NCBI RefSeq assembly: GCF_019091135.1
Contig: NZ_JAGXJW010000032.1
Coordinates: forward strand, 1 to 64,000
Reading direction: 5' to 3'
Source of the DNA: Cohnella sp. GbtcB17
GTDB taxonomy: Bacteria > Bacillota > Bacilli > Paenibacillales > Paenibacillaceae
Length of the DNA: 64,000 bases
Shown: positions 47,949 to 56,938 of the stretch, piece by piece
How positions within the stretch are numbered: position 1 is the stretch's first letter
Layout of the letters: the number at the start of each line of letters is the position of its first letter
The notes under the pieces: model-generated
Seen by the model: the letters and a program-made list of their open reading frames with translations, nothing else
Told to the model about the DNA's origin: nothing
The model's database searches: none
Made by a program: the position numbers and the translations under genes

Positions 47949-48536
47949 ATGGAGGAGACCCGGACGGACCCGCGCGTTCTGCGCACGCGGCAGCTCATAC
48001 TGGATGCGTTCTATGCCTTGGTCCCCAACAAGGATATCAAGGACATTACGATCGGGGACATCACGAAGCGGGCGACGATCAATCGCGCGACCTTTTACGC
48101 CCATTACGCGGACAAATACGAGCTGATGGAAGATGCGCTCTCGCAAATGTTCAAAGAAAGCTTGATGCAGAAGCTGTCCTGCCACGCGGAGCTGAACCGG
48201 GAGACGCTGAGAGGCATTATCGTGACGCTGTGCGAGTTTCACGAGAATTTCAGCAGGCAGTGCGAGCGAAGCTACGAGGCTATGAGCCCCTATATCGAGA
48301 ACAAGCTGATCACGCTTTTAAAGGGCGTATTCCAACAGCTGCTGATTCAAAAAGCGTACCTGGACGACGCGGAGGCGCAGAAGATGTCCGCCATGCTCAG
48401 CTGGATCGCGTACGGCCTAACGAGGGATTGGAAGGCGGAGGGCCGAAAAGTACCGCCCGAGCGGCTGGCCGAGCAGGCTTGCGCGACGTTGTCCGCGGCG
48501 ATGCGGGAGATCGACGGGATCGGGCTCTCGGTCTGA
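47949..48536 (+). CDS. TetR/AcrR-family transcriptional regulator
   Basis: 195 residues from the ATG at 47949 (AAGGGGGAAAGAG upstream). HTH: RVLRTRQLILDAFYALVPNKDIKDITIGDITKRATINRATFYAHYADKYELM, the YfiR/FatR-like form with FYAHYADK. The C-terminal ligand domain carries RNREL-like helices. Likely represses the divergent doxX gene and its own transcript, which continues into the SGNH hydrolase 33 bases downstream. Ligand unknown. Confidence 0.92.
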   Translation: MEETRTDPRVLRTRQLILDAFYALVPNKDIKDITIGDITKRATINRATFYAHYADKYELMEDALSQMFKESLMQKLSCHAELNRETLRGIIVTLCEFHENFSRQCERSYEAMSPYIENKLITLLKGVFQQLLIQKAYLDDAEAQKMSAMLSWIAYGLTRDWKAEGRKVPPERLAEQACATLSAAMREIDGIGLSV

Positions 48537-48569
48537 GAGGCGAGGACACGAATAAACGGAGGAGAGACG

Positions 48570-49277
48570 ATGACGAACGAGCGCAAAACGGTGAACACGG
48601 CGGTCATCCCGGCGTCCAAGCTCGAAGAAGACAGCTACGATTGGTGGGCGCGGCACGAGCAAGTACTGAACGAGCAGGCGGCGATCGATCCGGAGGTCGT
48701 CCTGATCGGCGACTCGATCACGCATTTCTGGGGAGGAGAGCCTTGGTCGGAAAATGTGCACGGGAGCCGGGCGGCCTGGAATTCAGTGTTCGCTCCTTAT
48801 CGGGTGCTCAATATGGGGTTCGGCTGGGACCGTACGCAGAACGTGCTGTGGCGGCTCGATCACGGACAGCTGGACGGACTTCGCCCGCAGACGGTCGTCA
48901 TCCTGATCGGGACGAACAATACGAGCGAGACGGAAAATGCGCGGGCGAACAGCCCGGAGGAGATCGCCGAAGGACTGCGCGCGATCTGCGACCGCGTGGA
49001 GGCCAAGGTGCCCGGCGTGAAGATCGTCGTTATGGCGGTGTTCCCGCGCGAGCATGAGCCGGACCATCCCAGGCGCAGGACGATTGCCGAGATCAACGAG
49101 CGGTACGCGACGATCGCGCGGGAGCGCGGGTACGCGTTCGTCGACATCGGCCCGCAGCTGCTCGAAGTCGACGGCACGCTGTCGCAGGAGAACGCGCCGG
49201 ACTACTGCCACCTGACGGAACGGGGCTACAGGCATTGGGCGGAAGCGCTGCGTCCGCTGCTGCCGCAGCGTCCATAG
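48570..49277 (+). CDS. SGNH/GDSL-family hydrolase
   Basis: 235 residues; GGAGGAG precedes the ATG. Catalytic blocks: VVLIGDSITHFWGG (Ser), LNMGFGWDRTQNVLWRL (Gly), VILIGTNNT (Asn) and PDYCHLTERGY (Asp, His). This subgroup resembles acetylhydrolases active on platelet-activating-factor-like or carbohydrate acetyl esters. No signal peptide, so cytoplasmic. Co-transcribed with the TetR gene. Confidence 0.92.
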   Translation: MTNERKTVNTAVIPASKLEEDSYDWWARHEQVLNEQAAIDPEVVLIGDSITHFWGGEPWSENVHGSRAAWNSVFAPYRVLNMGFGWDRTQNVLWRLDHGQLDGLRPQTVVILIGTNNTSETENARANSPEEIAEGLRAICDRVEAKVPGVKIVVMAVFPREHEPDHPRRRTIAEINERYATIARERGYAFVDIGPQLLEVDGTLSQENAPDYCHLTERGYRHWAEALRPLLPQRP

Positions 49278-49282
49278 CCAAA

Positions 49283-49323
49283 ACGGCAGCCCGGAGCTTG
49301 AATAAGGTCCCGGACTGCCGCTG
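49283..49323. terminator. Bidirectional terminator between SGNH and SRPBCC genes
   Basis: Stem CGGCAG-CCCGG and CCGGG-CTGCCG-type arms; TTTT follows on the minus strand. Confidence 0.7.
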
Positions 49324-49329
49324 TTTGGT

Positions 49330-49734
49330 TCAATTGGCGTTCTCGATTGTTTGTTTGATTACGGCGGACACCCGGTCTACCTGCGCTTGAATTTGCGGCG
49401 CCAGCGCCTCGGGCAGAAAGTCGGTTACCCAGACGAGCATGCTGCCCCTACCGCTGTCAGGGAATACTTGAAACGACGCATGGTGATGAAGAAGCGGCAT
49501 TCGTCCTTCTTTTACGGCGAATACCATGCGGCGCTCTCCTTCATCGACGGCCACGATCAGCTCGCGCACCGAGCCGCCATCCGGCAGGGTAAGCGTTCGT
49601 TCGTATCCGTCCAGCAGCGTATTTTCGGTATAGCCCGGCACGAGACGAACATGGAATGCCCCTACGTCTCTTACTGCATCCCACACCTGCTCGGGCGATC
49701 GATCCACGTATATTTCCTTTCTAATCGACGGCAT
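49330..49734 (-). CDS. SRPBCC-family protein
   Basis: 134 residues from the ATG at 49734 (AGGAGG ten bases upstream); the ORF itself extends further. START-like fold signs: IRKEIYVDRSPEQVWDAVRDVGAFHVRLVPGYTENTLL, GERRMVFAV, HHHASFQVFPDSGRGSMLVWVTDFLP and a long C-terminal helix. Such proteins bind hydrophobic ligands or polyketide-like substrates. It is 35 bases upstream in sequence from the quinone oxidoreductase gene on the same strand, so co-transcribed with it. Confidence 0.88.
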   Translation of the reverse strand: MPSIRKEIYVDRSPEQVWDAVRDVGAFHVRLVPGYTENTLLDGYERTLTLPDGGSVRELIVAVDEGERRMVFAVKEGRMPLLHHHASFQVFPDSGRGSMLVWVTDFLPEALAPQIQAQVDRVSAVIKQTIENAN

Positions 49735-49768
49735 CTGGCAATCTCCTCCTTGCGTTCCCGGATACGGA

Positions 49769-50764
49769 TCAGGACAGCGCGACAACCGACCTACCGCGCA
49801 TGCGTCCTTGCAGCACTTGCGCGATCGCGGCGGGAAGTTCGGACAACGGGATCTCGTGCACGATCGCGTCCAGAAGCGCGCCGTCCGGCTGCCATTCGGC
49901 GGCGATCCGGTCCCACACCGTGCGGCGCACGTCCATCGGGCACAACACCGAGTCGATGCCGATCAGGTTAACGCCGCGAAGAATAAAGGGGTAGACCGTG
50001 GAAGCCAGCTCCGTTCCGCCCGTGAAGCCGCTAAGCGTGACCGAGCCGCCGTAACGGACCGCGTTCAAAACGTGCGTCAGGAAAGGTCCGCCGACCGGAT
50101 CGACCGCACCGGCCCACCGCTCGCGGCTTAGCGACTTCCCTTCCGGCGCCTCCAGCTCCGAGGGCGAGATCGTCTCCTGTGCGCCGATGCTTTTTAAGTA
50201 TTCGATCTCCGCGCTCTTGCGGGTGCTGGCCGTCACCTCGTAGCCGGACTTCGCCAGCATCGAGACGGCCCAGCTGCCGACGCCTCCCGTAGCCCCGCTC
50301 ACCAGGACAGGACCTTGGCCAGGCTTCAGGCCGTTCTGTTCCATGCGGTGGATGGACAAGGCGGCCGTGAATCCGGCGGTGCCGAGAGCCATCGCGGCTT
50401 TGGCAGTCAGACCGGACGGCATAGGGACGACCCACGACGCAGGGACGCGCGCGAGCTCGCTAAACCCGCCGGGATGAGACGCCCCGAGCCCGTATCCGGT
50501 TACGAGCACCTCATCCCCTTCCTTAAACGAACGATCGGACGAGGCAAGTACCGTGCCGGCCAAGTCGATGCCGGGAACATGCGGGTAATGGCTGACGATT
50601 CCGGTTCCCGGGATCGTCGTGAGTCCGTCCTTGTAGTTGACGCTCGAGTAGGCGACCCGAATCGTCACCTCCCCTTCGGGAAGATCGTCTACGGAATAGT
50701 CGCGGATCTCCGGCTGCAGCTTCGAATCCTTCCAATCCACCGTTAACGCTCGATAAACTTCCAT
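49769..50764 (-). CDS. YhdH/YhfP-family quinone oxidoreductase
   Basis: 331 residues from the ATG at 50764 (AAAGGAG nine bases upstream). Medium-chain dehydrogenase without zinc: VTIRVAYSSVNYKDGLTTIPG, HVPGIDLAGTV, VLVSGATGGVGSWAVSMLAKSGYEV for NADPH and PILRGVNLIGIDSV-like C-terminal sequence. YhdH relatives reduce acryloyl-CoA or quinones. Divergent from a LysR regulator, probably its activator. Confidence 0.92.
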   Translation of the reverse strand: MEVYRALTVDWKDSKLQPEIRDYSVDDLPEGEVTIRVAYSSVNYKDGLTTIPGTGIVSHYPHVPGIDLAGTVLASSDRSFKEGDEVLVTGYGLGASHPGGFSELARVPASWVVPMPSGLTAKAAMALGTAGFTAALSIHRMEQNGLKPGQGPVLVSGATGGVGSWAVSMLAKSGYEVTASTRKSAEIEYLKSIGAQETISPSELEAPEGKSLSRERWAGAVDPVGGPFLTHVLNAVRYGGSVTLSGFTGGTELASTVYPFILRGVNLIGIDSVLCPMDVRRTVWDRIAAEWQPDGALLDAIVHEIPLSELPAAIAQVLQGRMRGRSVVALS

Positions 50765-50869
50765 TTCGCAAGTCTCCTTTCTTTCCTCCATCTTAAGCTT
50801 GCCTCGCTCATGCGTCTAATTTATAATTCTCATTAAATTAATGACATTTTGTAATCAGTCGAAAGGTTG

Positions 50870-51766
50870 ATGGAATTGGAATGGCAGCAGATCGAATATT
50901 TCATCGCAGTAGCGAAGATGCAGCATATGACGAATGCGGCAAGTCGGCTGTCCGTCACGCAGCCTGCGTTAAGCCGTTCCATCGCCGCGCTGGAGAAGGA
51001 AGTGGGCGTGGAGCTGTTCGAACGCCGCGGACGCAATTTGGCGCTTAATCGCTACGGTCAGCTTTTCTTGGAGCGGGCGCAGAACGCCTTGATGGAGATC
51101 GAGAAGGCCAAGCAAGAGATCGCGAATCAAATCAACCCGTGGTCGGGCGTCCTATCGCTTTGTTTTCCCCATATTCTTGGTGCTGAGTTGTTCCCCACGA
51201 TGCTAGGCGCTTTCCGTGAGCGATACGCGGACATACGCTTCGAACTGAATCAATGCTCGCTTGCCGAGCTGAACGTGAGAATTCTGAACAACGACTGCGA
51301 CTTTGGGATTACGACGAGGGAATCCGTGAACGATGAATTTCAATGGCAGTTGATCGGCAAGTCCGCGCTCTATCTGGCGGTCCCCCTGCATCACCCCTGG
51401 GCGGACAAAAAAAGCATCCGGCTGGAAGAGCTCGGCGGGCAAGCGTATATCGGATTAAAGCCTTCCTGCGCATTAAGCTATACGGTGGAAGAGCTGCTGG
51501 CGGGTGCCGGTGTCGAACCGAATACCCTGTATCGCGCGGATGAATTGGATATGGTCGCAGGCTTGGTATCGGCGGGTTTCGGCGTCTCCTTGCTGCCGAA
51601 GACGCTGGGCGTCGGCAATTATCCGATGGCTTGGGTGCAATTGAACGATCCCGCAAGCCAGCTGACAGTGGGCCTCGTGTGGAAGAAGAACCGGCAGTTG
51701 ACGCCGGTGTGCGAGGTTTTTCTCGATTTCATTCGGGAGAGGTATCGATCGGGAACTGCGGAGTAA
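50870..51766 (+). CDS. LysR-family transcriptional regulator
   Basis: 298 residues from the ATG at 50870. HTH: IEYFIAVAKMQHMTNAASRLSVTQPALSRSIAALEKEVGVELFERRG. The effector-binding domain follows with PCALSYTVEELLAGAGV and GLVSAGFGVSLLPKTLG. Ribosome site AAAGG is only three bases from this ATG; a TTG at 50876 would be better spaced. Probably controls the divergent quinone oxidoreductase operon. Ligand unknown. Confidence 0.92.
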   Translation: MELEWQQIEYFIAVAKMQHMTNAASRLSVTQPALSRSIAALEKEVGVELFERRGRNLALNRYGQLFLERAQNALMEIEKAKQEIANQINPWSGVLSLCFPHILGAELFPTMLGAFRERYADIRFELNQCSLAELNVRILNNDCDFGITTRESVNDEFQWQLIGKSALYLAVPLHHPWADKKSIRLEELGGQAYIGLKPSCALSYTVEELLAGAGVEPNTLYRADELDMVAGLVSAGFGVSLLPKTLGVGNYPMAWVQLNDPASQLTVGLVWKKNRQLTPVCEVFLDFIRERYRSGTAE

Positions 51767-51784
51767 ACCGTAGACTAAACACGA

Positions 51785-51815
51785 AGAAGCTGCCAGGCAG
51801 GCTGGCAGCTTTGTC
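51785..51815. terminator. Terminator after lysR
   Basis: Stem AAGCTGCCA and TGGCAGCTT around a six-base loop; short T-run on the plus side. Confidence 0.7.
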
Positions 51816-51827
51816 ATGCAAGACGGC

Positions 51828-52031
51828 TCAACCGAAGAACAAATCCAAAATGTTCGAGCCGGCCGACGATTGCTTGTTATAAAATTCGGAATAGCCGCAG
51901 TTCGCGCAGTAGACGACAACGAACTGGTTGTGCTGAATGTCGAACATTTTCGAGAGCCCCGTTCCGGTCATCGCCACTTCCTTCGTCCTCGCGTCCTGGC
52001 TGCCGCATTTGATGCATCCTTTGTCGCTCAT
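51828..52031 (-). CDS. Zinc-ribbon small protein
   Basis: 67 residues; GGAGGG six bases before the ATG. Two Cys pairs, GCIKCG (C6, C9) and YCANCGYSEFY, form a zinc-ribbon, with a hydrophobic VVVYC strand between. Small nucleic-acid-binding-type ribbons of this kind are widespread in Bacillales and of unknown role. Not clearly in an operon. Confidence 0.85.
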   Translation of the reverse strand: MSDKGCIKCGSQDARTKEVAMTGTGLSKMFDIQHNQFVVVYCANCGYSEFYNKQSSAGSNILDLFFG

Positions 52032-52105
52032 CGGACTCCCTCCAAGCCTTTTGGTTTGCCTCTATTATACCCTTTGCGGGCGGGCGTTGCTCTTGCGACA
52101 GCGTC

Positions 52106-52879
52106 TCAATCCCCGTTCCCGCGCGCCTCTCCGAACAATTCCCCGAGCATCTTATCCTTATTGTTTAAGAACTCCTTCATGATCACAAAATGATCCGTGT
52201 CCTCCAGCGCCTGAACCTCGATGCCGTCGGGCGTCAGATTGTAAATGATTGAATCCGGATACGCCATCACGATCGGGGAATGGGTCGCGATAATGAATTG
52301 GGAGTTCTTCGACACAAGCTCATGAATACGCGTCAGCATCGCCATCTGTCGAAGCGGAGACAGGGCCGCCTCAGGCTCGTCCAGGATGTACAGCCCGTTT
52401 CCTCCGAACCGATGAACGAAGGTGGCGAAGAACGACTCCCCGTGCGACTGCTCATGCAAGGACTTGCCGCCGTACGAATCTTTGATGGGCGGACCGTACG
52501 AAGGCTCGCTGTCCAGCTCGTCGATCGTCGTGGCGAGATTGTAGTAGCTCTCGGCGCGAAAGAAGAAGCCGTCCTTCGGGCGCCGCGGACTTTTGACCAA
52601 TTGAATGTAGTCGAACAGGCTCGAATGGGTCGCTCGGGTCGAGAAAGAGAAGTTCATCGTCCCGCCCTCCGGGTTGAATCCCCAAGCGACGGCGATAGAC
52701 TCCATCAAGGTCGATTTGCCCATGCCGTTTTCGCCTACGATATAGGTGACCTTGGGGTGGAAATCAAGCGTATCCAGACTCCGGATAACCGGCAGATTGA
52801 ATGGATACTGGTTAAAGGCAGGGATTTGCTGCCTTCTCAGCTGAACTTGCCGTAAATAGGAGGAGGACGCGAAGTTCAC
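52106..52879 (-). CDS. Stand-alone AAA/ABC-type ATPase
   Basis: 257 residues: Walker A VGENGMGKST, a Q-loop region, LHEQSHGESFFATF resembling an ABC signature, Walker B LYILDEPEAAL and switch His in IIATHSPIV. This single-domain ATPase family with a DEPE motif is widespread in bacteria; members include RloC/OLD-like relatives but this one lacks a nuclease or toprim domain. Soluble. No partner protein next to it except the small membrane gene at 52932. Confidence 0.88.
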   Translation of the reverse strand: MNFASSSYLRQVQLRRQQIPAFNQYPFNLPVIRSLDTLDFHPKVTYIVGENGMGKSTLMESIAVAWGFNPEGGTMNFSFSTRATHSSLFDYIQLVKSPRRPKDGFFFRAESYYNLATTIDELDSEPSYGPPIKDSYGGKSLHEQSHGESFFATFVHRFGGNGLYILDEPEAALSPLRQMAMLTRIHELVSKNSQFIIATHSPIVMAYPDSIIYNLTPDGIEVQALEDTDHFVIMKEFLNNKDKMLGELFGEARGNGD

Positions 52880-52931
52880 TGGGGTTCACTCCATTCAGCG
52901 ATCAAAGGGTGATCGTAATCCTGTTCGCTTG

Positions 52932-53213
52932 TTACCGCTCTTGATAAGTCATCTCCGAGCCGACTATATGGAAGCCGCTTTCATCATGCGTAATCACCTT
53001 GATGAAGCTGCTATTGGCGTCGATAATCCATACGGTGTCTTTATCTATTTGAACCGTAGAAATAGCTGGAGGCACGGGTTGACCGGGTATGCCTTGAACC
53101 GACACCGAGCTGCTGTGATAGCTAAGAGGAACAACGACTTTATTAACCGCCCAGACCGTTAGAACGGTCACCCATATCATTATAATTAGAGCAAAAACAT
53201 TTTTCTGCGTCAT
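52932..53213 (-). CDS. Small hypothetical membrane or secreted protein
   Basis: 93 residues; GAGGTGAG before the ATG at 53213. One N-terminal membrane helix (VFALIIMIWVTVLTVWAVNKVVVPL), then an extracytoplasmic beta-rich part (VQIDKDTVWIIDANSSFIKVITHDESGFHIVG). No family recognised. It precedes the AAA ATPase on the same strand with a 52-base gap. Confidence 0.7.
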   Translation of the reverse strand: MTQKNVFALIIMIWVTVLTVWAVNKVVVPLSYHSSSVSVQGIPGQPVPPAISTVQIDKDTVWIIDANSSFIKVITHDESGFHIVGSEMTYQER

Positions 53214-53340
53214 TACTTCTCACCTCGTAGTATAGTTGGTAATCCTGTACAGCGATCACCCTAATACTACCATATGTGGAATTGCATCATGTAAATACAA
53301 ATCACAACCCCCTCCAGATAGGACCGAAGGGGGTTCACTA

Positions 53341-54579
53341 TTACTGCTGAAGTTCTCGGAAAAACGCCCTAATGTCCGCGATCATTAAGTCCGGCGCGTC
53401 GATCGCCGGGAAGTGGGTGCCGCGGTCGAACTCGCTCCAGCGCGCGATATGGTTGGCGGCCTCGGCGAAGCGCCGGATCGCGACGTCGGACTGCTGGAAG
53501 ACGGCGACGCCTACCGGCGTAGGCGACGGGTCCTTCGGCATCCAGGCGGCCGGGTCGTGCGCGCCTTCGTAGTACATGCGCGCGGAGGAATTGGCCGTGC
53601 CGGTCAGCCAATACAGCATGAGGTTGGTCAGGAAGCGGTCCTTGTCCACGGCGTCCGGGGCGTCGCCGAAGCTGTAGAACAGCTCGCACGTCCAGGCGAG
53701 CAGGCCGACGGGCGAGTCGTGCAGGCCGTAGGCGAGCGTCTGGGGGCGTGTCGACATGAGCTTGTTGAAGCCGAAGCGCTCCTGCATAAAGTGGCCGAGG
53801 CGCGCCAGGCGAACCATCTCCGCTTCGGTGAGCGTCGCGAATGCTTCGTCTTCGACCTGACCGAAGGGGATAAAGCCGACGGTGGCGGCGTTGACATGGA
53901 CGCCGATGACGCTGGGCGCCGCGATGCGGCCGATCTCCGGCGCAATCATCGCGCCCATGTCGCCGCCCTGCACGCCGTAGCGCGCATAGCCGAGCAGGCC
54001 CATGAGCGTCGCGAGCGCGGCGGCCGCGCGGCCGTGTGTCCAGCCCTTGGCCGTCGTCGGCCCCGACAGGCCGAAGCCCGGCAGGGATGGGATGACGAGG
54101 TGGTAGGCGTCCGCCGCGTCGCCGCCGTAGGAGGCCGGGTCGGCCAGCGGGCCGATCAAGTCCAGGAATTCGACCGGCGACCCGGGCCAGCCGCGCACAA
54201 GCAGCAGCGGGGTGGCGTTCGGCTCGGGCGACCGGACGTGGAAGAAGTGGATGTTGGCGCCGTCCACCGTCGCCGTGAACTGCGGCAGCTCGTTGAGGCG
54301 CGCTTCCTGGCGGCGCCAGTCGAACGAGGTGCGCCAGTACTCGGCCGTCTCCTTGACGAAGGAGAGGGGCGCGCCGTAGTCCCAGCCGGCGCCCGGCAGC
54401 TCGTCGGGCCAGCGCGTCATGGAGAGGCGCAGCTTCAGGTCGTCCAGCTCGGCCTCGGAGGTCTCGATCCGGAAGGGGCGAATCGCGCTCGCCGCCGCTT
54501 CTCCGCTGCTCGCCGTACCGTTCCCGCTCCCCGCCGCCTTGTATTGCGCGTTCTTTTTTTCGCCCATGCCTGTGTTCAT
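53341..54579 (-). CDS. Epoxide hydrolase-family alpha/beta hydrolase with altered oxyanion motif
   Basis: 412 residues. An N-terminal EHN domain (IRPFRIETSEAELDDLKLRLSMTRWPDELPGAGWDYG) precedes an alpha/beta-hydrolase: LLLVRGWPGSPVEFLDLIGPL, nucleophile Asp in VQGGDMGAMIAPE and catalytic His in DRGTHFPAIDAPDLM. The normal HGWPGS oxyanion motif is RGWPGS here (His to Arg), which may change activity. Divergent from a YafY-type regulator, the likely controller. Confidence 0.9.
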   Translation of the reverse strand: MNTGMGEKKNAQYKAAGSGNGTASSGEAAASAIRPFRIETSEAELDDLKLRLSMTRWPDELPGAGWDYGAPLSFVKETAEYWRTSFDWRRQEARLNELPQFTATVDGANIHFFHVRSPEPNATPLLLVRGWPGSPVEFLDLIGPLADPASYGGDAADAYHLVIPSLPGFGLSGPTTAKGWTHGRAAAALATLMGLLGYARYGVQGGDMGAMIAPEIGRIAAPSVIGVHVNAATVGFIPFGQVEDEAFATLTEAEMVRLARLGHFMQERFGFNKLMSTRPQTLAYGLHDSPVGLLAWTCELFYSFGDAPDAVDKDRFLTNLMLYWLTGTANSSARMYYEGAHDPAAWMPKDPSPTPVGVAVFQQSDVAIRRFAEAANHIARWSEFDRGTHFPAIDAPDLMIADIRAFFRELQQ

Positions 54580-54633
54580 GATTTTGGCCTCCCTTTGGTG
54601 GTGGTGCTTATGTACTTATTGTAGAGGACCCTT

Positions 54634-54653
54634 TCTGACAACTGTCTGTCAGA
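54634..54653. promoter_or_regulatory. Putative YafY operator
   Basis: TCTGACA, six bases and TGTCAGA form a perfect inverted repeat in the divergent promoter region, of the TGACA-N6-TGTCA kind seen with WYL regulators. Confidence 0.65.
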
Positions 54654-54740
54654 GAGAAGCGGGCTCCGAAAAAATCAGAAAGGATTCGACGCCGCTGCAA
54701 GGATTCCTTAAAATATGGGATAAAGAGGGAGGTGGCGTCC

Positions 54741-55706
54741 TTGAAGGTGGAACGGCTGCTCGGCATCACGATGATGCTGCTGAGCCGGCGCCGGGTGAAC
54801 GCCCAGACGCTGGCCGACAAGTTCGAGGTCTCGCACCGGACGATCTATCGCGATCTGGAGACGATCAATGCCGCGGGCATTCCGATCGTATCGTTCACGG
54901 GGAGCGACGGAGGCTACGAGATTATGGAGCAGTATCGCATCGATCGGCAGATCGTTACTTTGGATGATTTGCAGTCGATTCTCGCCGCGCTCAAGGGCGT
55001 CCGGGCTTCGCTTGACGACGAGGAGATGGACGGGCTGCTGACGAAGATCAAGGCGCTGGTCGCAAGGTCGGAGCAGAAGCAGCTGGAGGAAGCGGGGGAT
55101 ACGCTGATCTTCGATACGAACCTGTGGCACGGCGGCGGGATCAAGGATCGGACGATTCTGGCGCAGCTGAGACAGGCGTCGAAAAACCGCACGGTCGTGT
55201 CGTTCGCGTATACGAATACGGACGGGGAGGCGGAGCAGCGGGAGGTCGAGCCGATCGGTCTGGCGTGGAAAGGGTATGCGTGGTATTTATATGCGTATTG
55301 CAGGCTGCGCGGAGATTACCGGACGTTCAGGCTGTCCCGGCTGGACGGGCTGCGCGTGCACATGGAGCGGTTCGCGAATCGCGGCGTGCGGATGGAGGAG
55401 CTCGACGCGCGTTGGGGCAACCAGGAGCGGGGGCCGGAGATCGAGCTGACGCTGCTGTTTCGCCCGAGGCTGCGCGTGCGCGTGGAGGAGACGTTCGGCG
55501 CGGACCGGGTGGAGGTGCGGGAGGACGGCTCGCTGCTGGTCCGGGCCAGCTACCCGAACAACCACTGGCTGTACGGCATGATCCTCGGCTACGGCGCGGA
55601 CGTCCAGGTGCTGGAGCCGGCCGCCGTAGCGGCGAGGATTCGCACGGTAGGGGCGCAGATCGCCGCGATCTATGAAGGCGCGGAGACGGATGCGGCCGTG
55701 ACGTGA
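54741..55706 (+). CDS. YafY-family HTH/WYL-domain regulator
   Basis: 321 residues from the TTG at 54741 (GGAGG eight bases upstream); a GTG at 54732 overlaps the ribosome site. N-terminal HTH (ITMMLLSRRRVNAQTLADKFEVSHRTIYRDLETINAAGIPI), then the WYL domain (FAYTNTDGEAEQREVEPIGLAWKGYAWYLYAYCRLRGDYRTFRLSRL) and a C-terminal WCX region. WYL domains are thought to sense small ligands. Divergent from the epoxide-hydrolase gene. Confidence 0.92.
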   Translation: MKVERLLGITMMLLSRRRVNAQTLADKFEVSHRTIYRDLETINAAGIPIVSFTGSDGGYEIMEQYRIDRQIVTLDDLQSILAALKGVRASLDDEEMDGLLTKIKALVARSEQKQLEEAGDTLIFDTNLWHGGGIKDRTILAQLRQASKNRTVVSFAYTNTDGEAEQREVEPIGLAWKGYAWYLYAYCRLRGDYRTFRLSRLDGLRVHMERFANRGVRMEELDARWGNQERGPEIELTLLFRPRLRVRVEETFGADRVEVREDGSLLVRASYPNNHWLYGMILGYGADVQVLEPAAVAARIRTVGAQIAAIYEGAETDAAVT

Positions 55707-55751
55707 TAGAAGCGGGGAAGCTGCGTGGAGAGTTGGTCAGGCGGTAGCTGG

Positions 55752-56030
55752 GCTGCTGTAAGCGATAAAAGCGCGGTTGGAGCGGCGCGGAGGGCGGCGG
55801 AGGGCGCTGCAAGCGAGGAAAGCGCGGCTGCGAGAAGAGCGAGCTGCTGTATGCGATAAAAGCGCGGTTGGAGCGGCGCGGAGGCGGCGGAGGGCGCTGC
55901 AAGCGAGGAAAACGCTGCTGCGTGAAAAGCGGGCTGCTGTAAGCGATAAAAGCACGGCTGGAGCGGCGCGGAGGGCAGCGGAGGGCGGCGGAAGTCGCTG
56001 CAAGCGAGGAAAGCGCTGCTGCGTGAAGAG
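55752..56030. repeat. Tandem repeat array 3: three units of about 91 bp
   Basis: Units begin at 55752, 55843 and 55933 with GCTGCTGTAAGCGATAAAAG, the third enlarged by a few bases. Each has two related halves (AGCGATAAAAGCGCGG and AGCGAGGAAAGCGCGG). It fills the gap between the YafY gene and the amidotransferase gene. Confidence 0.88.
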
Positions 56031-56058
56031 CAAATTTCGCAAACAGGGAGCGATAACA

Positions 56059-56781
56059 ATGATTCGAGTCGGCGTGATCGGGGATTACAAAGCGGAGGTC
56101 AAGGCGCATATCGCTATTCCGCAGGCGTTGCGGCTGACCGCCGAAGCGCTCGACTTGCAGGTCGACTGCGACTGGGTTCCTACGGCCGCGCTCGCGGATG
56201 CGTACGAGTCAAAGCTGGCGGCATATCAGGCACTATGGATCGCACCGGCAAGTCCGTATGTCAGCATGCAAGGCGCCTTGAACGGCATTCGCAATGCCCG
56301 CGAAAACGGGGTGCCTGCACTGGGAACCTGCGGCGGCTTTCAGCATATGATCATCGAGTTCGCGCGAGACGCGATGGGCTTGGCGGAGGCCGATCATGCG
56401 GAGATCCGTCCCGACAGTCCGATGCTGCTCGTGACTCCGCTATCGTGCGCTTTCCGCGAGCATACGCACCGATTCATGCTGACGCCCGGCTCCCGAACCG
56501 CGGCCGCTTACGGGGCATCCGAAACGACCGAGCAATACGGCATCTGCAATTACGGTCTCAATCCTGCCTTCGCCGCGCAAGTCGCGCGGGCCGGATTCCG
56601 CGTCGCGGGCGTGGATGAGGATGGGGAGACGCGCATCATGGAGCTGGAGGGCCACCCCTTTTTCTTCGGCACGCTGTTCCAGCCGGAGCGGTCCGCATTC
56701 AAGGGAATCGTGCACCCGCTTATTCGGGCGTTCATTGAGGCTGCGGAAGCAGGCGCGGCGACCATGCAGACACCGAATTGA
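56059..56781 (+). CDS. CTP-synthase-like class I glutamine amidotransferase domain protein
   Basis: 240 residues from the ATG at 56059 (AGGGAG upstream). The nucleophile elbow ALGTCGGFQHMIIEFARD is typical of CTP-synthase amidotransferase domains, but the C-terminal site reads GTLFQPERSAF instead of the usual H-P-E, as in the CTP-synthase C-terminal-region-related family. No synthetase domain is present. Likely a stand-alone hydrolase or amidotransferase of unknown substrate. Upstream reading through array 3 is a shadow. Confidence 0.85.
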   Translation: MIRVGVIGDYKAEVKAHIAIPQALRLTAEALDLQVDCDWVPTAALADAYESKLAAYQALWIAPASPYVSMQGALNGIRNARENGVPALGTCGGFQHMIIEFARDAMGLAEADHAEIRPDSPMLLVTPLSCAFREHTHRFMLTPGSRTAAAYGASETTEQYGICNYGLNPAFAAQVARAGFRVAGVDEDGETRIMELEGHPFFFGTLFQPERSAFKGIVHPLIRAFIEAAEAGAATMQTPN

Positions 56782-56827
56782 ACAACAACAACTAATGCCC
56801 GCTACAGCCCTTCGCCGTTCAACCCCG

Positions 56828-56868
56828 ACCCCGCAAAAATTTGCGGGGTACCGCAACGGATTTGCGGT
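56828..56868. repeat. Two adjacent perfect hairpins
   Basis: ACCCCGCAAA/TTTGCGGGGT and then ACCGCAA/TTGCGGT, sharing one T-A step. No T-run follows, so they are more likely RNA or DNA protein-binding elements than a terminator. Confidence 0.7.
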
Positions 56869-56892
56869 TACAAGAGCGTTGTCGGATTTTAT

Positions 56893-56912
56893 CATAAAGA
56901 TAGTACTTTATG
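56893..56912. promoter_or_regulatory. Palindrome before the chemoreceptor gene
   Basis: CATAAAG, six bases and CTTTATG, 27 bases before the ATG; possible operator. Confidence 0.5.
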
Positions 56913-56938
56913 ACCAATCCGGATGGAGATGCGCACTT

